DNA of 45,088 nt from positions 1 through 45,088 of the forward strand of contig DAOUFR010000026.1 of assembly GCA_034429715.1 (NCBI GenBank). The letters run 5' to 3'. The position numbers and the translations under genes were made by a program. The stretch is from CAIMUM01 sp034429715. GTDB taxonomy: Bacteria; Chloroflexota; Dehalococcoidia; GIF9; UBA5629. The notes under the pieces are model-generated. The model saw nothing but the letters and a program-made list of their open reading frames with translations, was not told the origin of the DNA and made no database searches. The first letter of the stretch is position 1; each line of letters opens with the position of its first letter. Of the stretch, positions 8,957 through 16,217 are shown piece by piece.

Positions 8957-9718
8957 ATGACTTCGGACGCTACCTACAATATCCTGTTGATCACCTGGCT
9001 GGTGCTTTGTCCCCTTATTTTCGTCAGTCTTTCCTTCATCGCTGCACCGTACGGCCGCCACATTAAGAGCGGATGGGGGCCTTCAATCGACAGCAAGCTC
9101 GCCTGGGTGATCATGGAGGCCTGGTCACCGTTGATATTCATCGCATGTTTCATACTGGGGAAAACGCCGCTCTCGATTCCATCAGTGATCTTCCTGCTGA
9201 TGTGGGAAGCGCATTACATACATCGTGCCTTTATATACCCTTTCAGCCTGAAGAATTCTCATGATAAAATGCCTCTTTCAATCGTATTTTCAGGCGTTTT
9301 CTTCAATGTGATGAATGCCTGGCTGAACGGATATTATATTTTCACGCTGTCCGGCGGTTATCCCGATCAATGGCTGATCGATCCGCGCTTCATCGCTGGC
9401 GCCGCGCTTTTCATATCGGGTTTCATTATCAACAGGCATGCCGATTATACGCTGGCCAGGCTGCGCAAAGCCGGGGAAACCGGTTATAAAATACCTTATG
9501 GCGGATTATATCGCTGGATATCGTGTCCCAATTACTTCGGCGAGATCATGATCTGGACTGGATGGGCGCTGGCCACCTGGTCGCTGGCCGGGCTGAGCTT
9601 CGCACTGTGGACCATAGCCAATCTCGCGCCACGCGCCATGTCGCACCATGCCTGGTATCACCAGCACTTTCCTGATTATCCCACCGATCGTAAATCACTC
9701 GTGCCCGGCATATGGTGA
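8957..9718 (+). CDS. steroid 5-alpha-reductase (SRD5A1/2-like) membrane enzyme
   Basis: 253-aa polytopic membrane protein, about seven helices, the same length as animal SRD5A1/2 (254-260). It keeps signatures of that branch: APYGRH near residue 30, candidate catalytic Glu54 (VIMEAW) and Tyr87 (EAHYIHR), DPRFIAG, INRHAD (Asn159, Asp163), LRKAGETGYKIPYGGL, the NADPH-binding PNYFGE (Asn192) and HHAWYHQHFPDYP. Animal enzymes use NADPH to reduce the 4,5 double bond of 3-oxo-4-ene steroids; relatives act on polyprenols and fatty enoyls. The ATG lies one base after the SDR stop, so translation is coupled. Resemblance to the human proteins seems closer than to generic bacterial DUF1295 proteins, but this is by eye. 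Confidence 0.9.
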   Translation: MTSDATYNILLITWLVLCPLIFVSLSFIAAPYGRHIKSGWGPSIDSKLAWVIMEAWSPLIFIACFILGKTPLSIPSVIFLLMWEAHYIHRAFIYPFSLKNSHDKMPLSIVFSGVFFNVMNAWLNGYYIFTLSGGYPDQWLIDPRFIAGAALFISGFIINRHADYTLARLRKAGETGYKIPYGGLYRWISCPNYFGEIMIWTGWALATWSLAGLSFALWTIANLAPRAMSHHAWYHQHFPDYPTDRKSLVPGIW

Positions 9719-9749
9719 GCGATTAGTCCCGGACACACGATACGGCATA

Positions 9750-10853
9750 TCAGCCAATCACATTGATGAAAACACTGTTGGATGTCAGCACACAGGCGGG
9801 CTGTAAACGGAAAACATCCCTTTCACGAGCCAGCGACCGTCGCTTTACAAGCTCATTCAGCCTTGCTTCCAGCCCTTCAACAGCATTCCGCCCGTATTTG
9901 CCGGCCATTTCATGTATGTCCAGGCCTTCCTGAATAAGCCGCAGACGCAGCATCGCCTCTTCGCCTGCTTTTCGTGCGCCTTCCAGGCTTTCCTCCCCTT
10001 CCCGGCCAGACAACGGGTCCGCGAGATATCGCTCCAGTCTGGCTGCGTTCCTGAAACGCTTTCCACCTACGTGCGAGGCAGCCGCCGGACCCAACCCGAG
10101 ATACTCTCCCCCCCTCCAGTAATTGAGGTTGTGCAGACATTCGCTGCCCGGTGATGCAAAATTTGATATCTCATAATGCACAAAGCCGCGCGTCTGTAAA
10201 ATATCGACGGCGCATTCGAAAAGACTTGCCTGTTCATCTTCGTTGGGCAGATCAGGAGGAGGATATCGATAAAAAGAAGTGCCCTCTTCGATAGAAAGGC
10301 AGTAAGCTGAAATATGGTTTACTCCCGCGCCTATCAGGATATTCAGCGTGTCTCCGAGACTCTGTGCTGTCTGGCCGGGTAATCCTATCATGATATCCGC
10401 CGACACATTGCGGAAACCTGCCGAAAAGACTGCACCAACAGCCTCCAGCGCCTGCCTCCTGTTATGGGCCCTTCCGGACTTTTTAAGCTCATCCTCATTC
10501 AACGATTGTATCCCGATGGAGACCCGGCCGATGCCGAGCCTATACAGAGCTGCCAGCAAGTCAATTCCGGCTGACTCCGGATTAACCTCGATGGTCGCCT
10601 CCCGTAAGTTCGCAAGATTAAATCTGCGCCTAAGACCGCATACCAATTTCTCCAGCCTCTCAGCTCCCAGTATACTGGGCGTGCCGCCCCCGATATAAAG
10701 CGTAGCAAAGTCCATACCCGGGTAGCTGTCGGCCTCGGCCAACAGCGCATCGATATACCCGTCCATCAGATCAGGCTTTGCACAAACCGAATAGAAATCG
10801 CAGTAAGAACATTTGCTGACGCAGAAAGGTATATGAATATAGAGTCCTCTCAT
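9750..10853 (-). CDS. hemW: HemW, radical SAM haem chaperone-like protein
   Basis: 367-aa radical SAM protein of the HemN/HemW family. The cluster motif is CVSKCSYCDF (Cys11, Cys15, Cys18), followed by the glycine motif YIGGGTPS and the SAM-binding stretch IEVNPES. The HNLNYWRGGEYLGLGPAA segment and the lack of an extra Cys after the third cluster Cys point to HemW (haem insertion) rather than true oxygen-independent coproporphyrinogen oxidase. A C-terminal HemN-C-like helical domain follows. It starts 9 bases after lepA on the same strand; lepA-hemW linkage is common in Gram-positive-type genomes and supports the call. It ends in NSVFINVIG, near the expected family end. Confidence 0.92.
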   Translation of the reverse strand: MRGLYIHIPFCVSKCSYCDFYSVCAKPDLMDGYIDALLAEADSYPGMDFATLYIGGGTPSILGAERLEKLVCGLRRRFNLANLREATIEVNPESAGIDLLAALYRLGIGRVSIGIQSLNEDELKKSGRAHNRRQALEAVGAVFSAGFRNVSADIMIGLPGQTAQSLGDTLNILIGAGVNHISAYCLSIEEGTSFYRYPPPDLPNEDEQASLFECAVDILQTRGFVHYEISNFASPGSECLHNLNYWRGGEYLGLGPAAASHVGGKRFRNAARLERYLADPLSGREGEESLEGARKAGEEAMLRLRLIQEGLDIHEMAGKYGRNAVEGLEARLNELVKRRSLARERDVFRLQPACVLTSNSVFINVIG

Positions 10854-10862
10854 ATCAACAGC

Positions 10863-12653
10863 CTAATCCTCAATCTTCATGAGCGATAGGAAGGCCTCCT
10901 GCGGGACCTCCACGAAACCGACCATCTTCATCTTTTTCTTGCCATCTTTCTGTTTTTCCAGCAGCTTCCTCTTCCGTGTTATGTCGCCGCCATAGCACTT
11001 GGCCAGTACATCCTTGCGCATGGGGAAGATATCCTCCCTGGCTATAATCTGTGAACCGATGGCTGCCTGCAGGGGAATCTTAAATAGGTGCTTGGGAATT
11101 GTCTTGCTCAGTTTATGTATGAGCGCCCTGCCCCTGGTGGCCGCATTCTCCCTGGGTGCAATATATGAAAGCGCATCCACAGGCCCGTTATTGACCAGTA
11201 TATCCACCTTCACCAGGTCTCCAGCCCGGTATCCGTTCATTTCATAGTCCATGCTGGCATAGCCACGGCTGACACTCTTGAGCCTGTCATAAAAATCCGT
11301 GATCATGTCGGCCAGCGGCAGATCGTATATCAGTATGGCGCGTTTGTCATCGGGATGCTCGATGCCCATCAGAACACCACGCTTGGCATCCGACAGCTCC
11401 ATGCATGGCCCCACATAATCCGACGGGACGATAATCCTGGTCCTGATTATAGGTTCTTCAATACGGTCTATCTGCCCTTCCGGGGGAAATTTGGAGGGAT
11501 TATCAAGCATCAGCACTTCACCATTCGTGCAAATGACCCGGTAAATGACCGAGGGCATGGTGGCAATGATATCCTGTTCGTATTCACGCCTGAGCCTCTC
11601 AAGGGCTATCTCCATATGCAGCATCCCCAGGAATCCCATTCGGTACCCGTATCCCAAAGCAGCCGAATTTTCTTTCTCGAAAACGACCGATGAATCGTTG
11701 AGTTTGAACTTATCAAGCGCGGCTCCCAGCTTGGCATAATCGCTGGTGATAATGGGATAAATCCCGCAGTACACCATCGACTGCGAAAGCCTGAAGCCCG
11801 GTACCGCAGCCACCTCCGGATGGTCGGCTGCCACGACGGTGTCACCCACATGTATCTCGCCGGCGTTTCTGATGAGCGCCACGGCATACCCGACCTCTCC
11901 GGCCAGAAGCTGTTCGGACTGAGCCAGCCCAAGGCTGAAATAGCCCACCTCCTCAATCTCAAATACGCGGCCGGATGACTTCAGCATTATTTTGCCACCC
12001 GACGCGATACGCCCCGAGAAGACGCGCAGGTGCGGAATGACGCCGCGATAGGGATCAAAAAACGAATCGAAGATCAGGCACTTCAGAGGATCGGATGCTT
12101 CTCCCGACGGCGAAGGTATCCGTTCAACGATAGCCTCGAGCAGCTCAGCCACCCCACGCCCATCCTTTGCCGAAACATGCAGGATATCTTCAATGCTCAG
12201 GCCCAGCATGGTATAAAGCTGCAAGGCACAATCATCAAGCATGGCGCCGGGCAGGTCGATCTTGTTGATCACAGGAATGATCTTCAGACCTGCATCGATG
12301 GCCAGGTTGGCGTTGGCTATAGTCTGAGCTTCCACACCCTGTGTGGCATCCACCAGCAGGACGGCACCCTCACAAGCTTTCAGACTACGTGATACCTCAT
12401 AGCTGAAATCAACGTGGCCCGGTGTATCTATGAGGTTTAATATGTATTCTTTTCCATCCGCCGCTCTGTAGGGTATGCGGACCGACTTGGCCTTGATCGT
12501 GATACCCCGCTCCCTCTCAAGGTCCATGCTGTCCAGCATCTGGTCCATGCTGGTCTTCCTGACCAGGCCCGTCATCTCGAGTATGCGATCGGCCAGTGTG
12601 GACTTACCGTGGTCGATATGAGCGATGATGCTGAAATTGCGAATATTATTCAT
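10863..12653 (-). CDS. lepA: elongation factor 4 (LepA), ribosome back-translocase GTPase
   Basis: About 596 residues, the normal LepA length. G1 is AHIDHGKST, G2 is RGITIKAKSV, G3 is DTPGHVDFSYE and G4 is NKIDLPGA. The EF4-specific domain order follows, with the LepA C-terminal block (DILVNNGPVDALSYI, YGGDITRKRKLLEKQK). It binds the ribosome at the membrane or under stress and remodels stalled or mis-translocated complexes. ATG 12651-12653 is chosen because the protein then begins MNNIRNFSIIAHIDHG as in homologues; an upstream TTG is less likely. The start codon lies only 2 bases after the U-tract of the ppsA terminator, so lepA must depend on read-through of that hairpin or on a promoter within it. 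hemW follows. Confidence 0.96.
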   Translation of the reverse strand: MNNIRNFSIIAHIDHGKSTLADRILEMTGLVRKTSMDQMLDSMDLERERGITIKAKSVRIPYRAADGKEYILNLIDTPGHVDFSYEVSRSLKACEGAVLLVDATQGVEAQTIANANLAIDAGLKIIPVINKIDLPGAMLDDCALQLYTMLGLSIEDILHVSAKDGRGVAELLEAIVERIPSPSGEASDPLKCLIFDSFFDPYRGVIPHLRVFSGRIASGGKIMLKSSGRVFEIEEVGYFSLGLAQSEQLLAGEVGYAVALIRNAGEIHVGDTVVAADHPEVAAVPGFRLSQSMVYCGIYPIITSDYAKLGAALDKFKLNDSSVVFEKENSAALGYGYRMGFLGMLHMEIALERLRREYEQDIIATMPSVIYRVICTNGEVLMLDNPSKFPPEGQIDRIEEPIIRTRIIVPSDYVGPCMELSDAKRGVLMGIEHPDDKRAILIYDLPLADMITDFYDRLKSVSRGYASMDYEMNGYRAGDLVKVDILVNNGPVDALSYIAPRENAATRGRALIHKLSKTIPKHLFKIPLQAAIGSQIIAREDIFPMRKDVLAKCYGGDITRKRKLLEKQKDGKKKMKMVGFVEVPQEAFLSLMKIED

Positions 12654-12655
12654 AA

Positions 12656-12706
12656 CAAAAATAATAAAAGCAGGATAACCGCTGCACAAAATAGCAGTTA
12701 TCCTGC
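12656..12706 (-). terminator. intrinsic terminator after ppsA, inside the lepA leader
   Basis: On the minus strand a perfect 10-bp stem (12697-12706 with 12670-12679, GCAGGATAAC/GTTATCCTGC), which can extend by three pairs past a bulge, is followed by the T-rich run TTTTATTATTTTT. It begins 25 bases past the ppsA stop and ends directly at the lepA start codon. Confidence 0.8.
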
Positions 12707-12731
12707 AATTGCTGCCGCTTATACTATTATA

Positions 12732-15038
12732 CTATTCCCCGGATACATTCATCTTCAGGGCTGCCTTGAGCAATACACGCTGTTCGGCGGCCGCAATATT
12801 ATGTCGCGTGCGGTCTATGACGTCCGGATTTACCGATACGGAGGTGATTCCCCATTCGACCAGTTTCTCTGCGTAGTCCGGGTAATTGGAGGGCGCCTGT
12901 CCACAAATAGAGCAGGTTATACCCATTTTCTGAGAGGTTTTAACTATCGATTTAATCGCCTCCATCACCGCCTTGTCCCTTTCATCATAAAGCGGAGCGC
13001 ATATCTCACTGTCACGGTCCACGCCCAGCACAAGCTGCGTTAGATCATTTGATCCGATGGATACCCCATTAATACCCGCCCTGGCATAGTCTTCAAGCCA
13101 GTAAACAACTGAGGGCACCTCGGCCATTACCCAGAGCTGCATCTCCCTGTCATCCATCAACCCGCTTTCATCGATGATTTTCTTGCAGCGTTTAAACTCC
13201 CATAGCGTCCGCACGAACGGTATCATGAGGTGGAGGTTTTTATCCAGCTCACGCACCTTCTGAAGGACCTTCAGCTCGAGCTCGAAAAGGTCGGGATTGA
13301 GTATATACCTGTAGCAGCCGCGGAAGCCTATCATGGGGTTCTGCTCGACGCTCTCGTACTTGTCCCCGCCCCTCAGGTTACGGAATTCATTAGTGCGAAA
13401 ATCGATAGCCCTGTAAATAATCGGCCTAGGATGAAACGCGCGGGTGAAGATACGCAGTTTCCTGACCATTGCATCGATAAACTGGTTGCTCTTGCCTTCT
13501 TCAATCAGCTGCCTGGGATGCACGCCGTCGCAGGCATCGATGACCATAAATTCAGCTCTCAGCAGACCTATACCATCCACATCTTCCTTGGCTATCCTCT
13601 CCGCTTCATGCGGCATGGCCAGATTGACATACAGCTTGGTTGCCGTAACAATAGGCGCCGTCTTGGCGACCACCTGTGTGCCCGGCTCCTCGCCCTTCTT
13701 ATCCTCTTTAAGTTTCCCTTGATAAACGATGCCGTGCGTTCCATCGACCGTCACCAGCATTTTATCGCTGAGCACCTTGGTTGCATTGCGCGTTCCCACG
13801 ACGCAGGGCAATCCCATCTCGCGCGATACGATGGCAGCATGGCAGGTCATGCCGCCGCCGTCCGTGACGATGGCAGAGGCCTTTTTCATCAAGGGCACCC
13901 AGTCAGGCGTGGTCATCTCGGCGACCAGCACATCACCGCTTTCGAATCCATCATCTTTATCGGGCGATTTCAGGACGCGCACCTCCCCACTGCCACGACC
14001 CGGGCTTGCTCCAAGTCCCCTGATCAGCTCCTTGCTCTCCTCAGCTTCAGATTTCTCAGATACTGCCTCAGCAGACCTTATCAGGGTTGTTATCGGCCTG
14101 GATTGCACCATATATACCTTTTTACCTTCCATGGCCCACTCTGTATCCTGGGGGCTGCCATAATGTTGCTCGATCTTCATGCCCAGCCTGGCGAGCTCCT
14201 GTACCTCTGTGTCTGTCAGAACCGGCTGTTCAGCTTCCTTTTCACTCAGATCAACGTTCTTATTGCGGCCTTTTTCATCACGAATGATCTTGAAATTTTT
14301 ATGCGATACCCTGGCGTCCTTTACTTTCAGGCTGCTTTTTTCCACCTCGTAATAGTCGGGGGATACCAGCCCGCCCACCACAACTTCGCCCAGACCGAAG
14401 GCGCCCTCGATCACCAGGCTGCTCATATTATTGTTGCTCGGATTCGCGGTGAACATCACACCTGCTTTATCGGAGTTGACCATTTTTTGTACGACCACGG
14501 CTATCACAGGCTCATCCAGAAACTCTTTCTTGGCGCGGTAGAATATAACCCTTGCGCCGTACAACGAAGCCCAGCACTCTTTGACCTTTCTGATAAGGTC
14601 CTCTTTGCCGTGAACGTTGAGAAATGTTGCGTTCATACCGGCAAACGAGGCCTGTTCCGAGTCCTCCATAGTGGCGGATGACCTCACCGCCACGAACAGC
14701 GCCCTGGAGGAATCCCGCTTGGATAATTCCTCATAAGCCTTGATGATCTCCCCCTTTATATTGGCCGGCATCTCCGTACCTATGATCAGCCCCTGCACTT
14801 CCCTGGCCTTGGCCTGAAGCTCTGCCGTATCATCTACGTTGATCCCCTCCATGGAATGTGCGATCTTCTGAGAAAGCCCGCTTTCCGTGTTGAACAACAG
14901 ATATGCCTGCGCGGTTACGACAAAACCCGGGGGCACGGGGAGCCCGGCTTTCACCAGTTCTCCAAGGTTTGCGCCTTTGCCGCCGGCCTTATTAACGTCA
15001 GCTTTACCGAGATCCTCGAACCATTTGACTATCTCCAT
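12732..15038 (-). CDS. ppsA: phosphoenolpyruvate synthase
   Basis: 768-aa PEP synthase: pyruvate + ATP + water to PEP + AMP + Pi, the entry to gluconeogenesis. The ATP-grasp N-terminal domain begins AGGKGANLGELVKAGLPVP. The phosphohistidine domain has GGGMTCHAAIVSREMGLP (His near residue 398). The C-terminal TIM-barrel has GSNDLTQLVLGVDRD and the catalytic Cys in CSICGQAPS (near 711). Full length and intact. A GAGGAGG ribosome site fixes the ATG. It lies between pfkA (upstream) and lepA on the minus strand and is closed by an intrinsic terminator. TTGCGA-17-TATTCC in the 110-base gap is a possible weak promoter. With pfkA and glgP nearby it forms a central-carbon cluster. Confidence 0.96.
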   Translation of the reverse strand: MEIVKWFEDLGKADVNKAGGKGANLGELVKAGLPVPPGFVVTAQAYLLFNTESGLSQKIAHSMEGINVDDTAELQAKAREVQGLIIGTEMPANIKGEIIKAYEELSKRDSSRALFVAVRSSATMEDSEQASFAGMNATFLNVHGKEDLIRKVKECWASLYGARVIFYRAKKEFLDEPVIAVVVQKMVNSDKAGVMFTANPSNNNMSSLVIEGAFGLGEVVVGGLVSPDYYEVEKSSLKVKDARVSHKNFKIIRDEKGRNKNVDLSEKEAEQPVLTDTEVQELARLGMKIEQHYGSPQDTEWAMEGKKVYMVQSRPITTLIRSAEAVSEKSEAEESKELIRGLGASPGRGSGEVRVLKSPDKDDGFESGDVLVAEMTTPDWVPLMKKASAIVTDGGGMTCHAAIVSREMGLPCVVGTRNATKVLSDKMLVTVDGTHGIVYQGKLKEDKKGEEPGTQVVAKTAPIVTATKLYVNLAMPHEAERIAKEDVDGIGLLRAEFMVIDACDGVHPRQLIEEGKSNQFIDAMVRKLRIFTRAFHPRPIIYRAIDFRTNEFRNLRGGDKYESVEQNPMIGFRGCYRYILNPDLFELELKVLQKVRELDKNLHLMIPFVRTLWEFKRCKKIIDESGLMDDREMQLWVMAEVPSVVYWLEDYARAGINGVSIGSNDLTQLVLGVDRDSEICAPLYDERDKAVMEAIKSIVKTSQKMGITCSICGQAPSNYPDYAEKLVEWGITSVSVNPDVIDRTRHNIAAAEQRVLLKAALKMNVSGE

Positions 15039-15148
15039 GGGTAAACCTCCTCAGATTATTGGGAATACAACCGGGGTTTCCATTTCGCAATGCTTCTTCT
15101 TGTCCGATAACATGATCAGTAGCAGAATATTTGAAAAACCATGGGATT

Positions 15149-16129
15149 TTACTGAGATAGAACGGGTATATATTTGAGGAAACGTTCGTCGATGGTTTTT
15201 TTCTTTTGCCAGGTATCTTTGAAGGGTGTGTAGACGATCTCGCCCTTGACCTCTCCGACAGCATGCCCCTTTTTCCCGTTCAACAGGCCTTCGATAGCGG
15301 CGACGCCCAGGCAGCTGGCAAGAATTCTGTCTGCGGCTGTGGGTGATCCTCCCCTCTGTATATGACCAAGCGTGCACAATCGCGTCTCTACTTTGAGGCG
15401 CATCTGAACATACTTCTCGATATTGATGGTATCATCTACTGTGTTTCCCTCGGCAACTACAATGATACTGCTCCTCTTTCCCCGTTTGAAGCTCTCCCTC
15501 AGGTTCTGGCAGAGGTCTTCCACATCCATATGGATCTCGGGAATAATGATCTGTTCGGCGCCACCCGCCAAGCCGACAGTCAGCGCGATAAATCCGGATT
15601 TCCTGCCCATCACCTCGACAAAGAATATCCTTTCGAACGCGCTGGCGGTATCCCTTATGCGGTCGATGGCGTCCAGAGCAGTATTAACAGCCGTGTGAAA
15701 TCCAATGGAGAAATCCGTGCCCCAGATATCGTTATCGATGCTCCCGGGTATTCCCATAAAGGCGATGTCGCTTTCCTCAGACATGTCCTGGGCAGCATGA
15801 AATGATCCGCCGCCGCCTATTATTACGCAACCATCGATCTCCTGAGACAGCAAAGCATCGATAGCCTTCTTACGGCCTTCCACCTCAAGCATCTCGCTGC
15901 AACGGGAGGTCTCCAGGATAGTTCCTCCCTTTTGAATTATGTTGGCCACTGATCGCTGGTTGAATTTCTGGAATTCGCCGGCTATTAGGCCCGAGAATCC
16001 GCGACGTATGCCGACGACCTCCATCTCGTGGAATATGGCACTGCGGACAACGGACCTTATGGCAGCGTTCATGCCGGGCGCGTCCCCACCGGATGTAAGG
16101 ACTCCAATTTTTCTGAGTTGCTTCTTCAT
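15149..16129 (-). CDS. pfkA: 6-phosphofructokinase with altered Mg-site loop
   Basis: 326-aa PfkA-family kinase (fructose 6-phosphate to fructose 1,6-bisphosphate). It has LTSGGDAPGMNAAIR at the N-terminus, catalytic PGSIDND (Ser130, Asp132), IGFHTAVNTALDAIDRIRDTA, VEVMGRKSG and GHIQRGGSPTAADR. The usual ATP-type loop GGDGS reads GGGGS (residues 105-109). The position equal to E. coli Gly104 is Gly, as in ATP-dependent enzymes, but Gly107 replaces the Mg-binding Asp103. The codons are clean (GGC GGC GGC GGA), so this is not a frame problem. A TTGTCC-16-TATGAT promoter lies upstream (16168-16195). Phosphoryl donor and kinetics may differ from the norm. Confidence 0.94.
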   Translation of the reverse strand: MKKQLRKIGVLTSGGDAPGMNAAIRSVVRSAIFHEMEVVGIRRGFSGLIAGEFQKFNQRSVANIIQKGGTILETSRCSEMLEVEGRKKAIDALLSQEIDGCVIIGGGGSFHAAQDMSEESDIAFMGIPGSIDNDIWGTDFSIGFHTAVNTALDAIDRIRDTASAFERIFFVEVMGRKSGFIALTVGLAGGAEQIIIPEIHMDVEDLCQNLRESFKRGKRSSIIVVAEGNTVDDTINIEKYVQMRLKVETRLCTLGHIQRGGSPTAADRILASCLGVAAIEGLLNGKKGHAVGEVKGEIVYTPFKDTWQKKKTIDERFLKYIPVLSQ

Positions 16130-16167
16130 TTCCTTAATGACTTATTTAATAGATTACTGAATTTCTA

Positions 16168-16195
16168 ATCATATCACAATACGTATATGGGACAA
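16168..16195 (-). promoter_or_regulatory. predicted sigma70-type promoter of pfkA
   Basis: Minus strand TTGTCC (16190-16195), 16-base spacer, TATGAT (16168-16173). It gives a leader of about 30 bases before the pfkA ATG, which has an AAGGA ribosome site. Confidence 0.45.
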
Positions 16196-16217
16196 TGTGC
16201 ACCGCTCATGATGCGAT

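Noticed and set aside
13230..14681. 483-codon open frame on the plus strand inside ppsA
   Set aside because: It is antisense to the intact, motif-rich ppsA gene; its translation has no recognisable motifs and lots of His/Arg/Leu-rich text typical of antisense frames.
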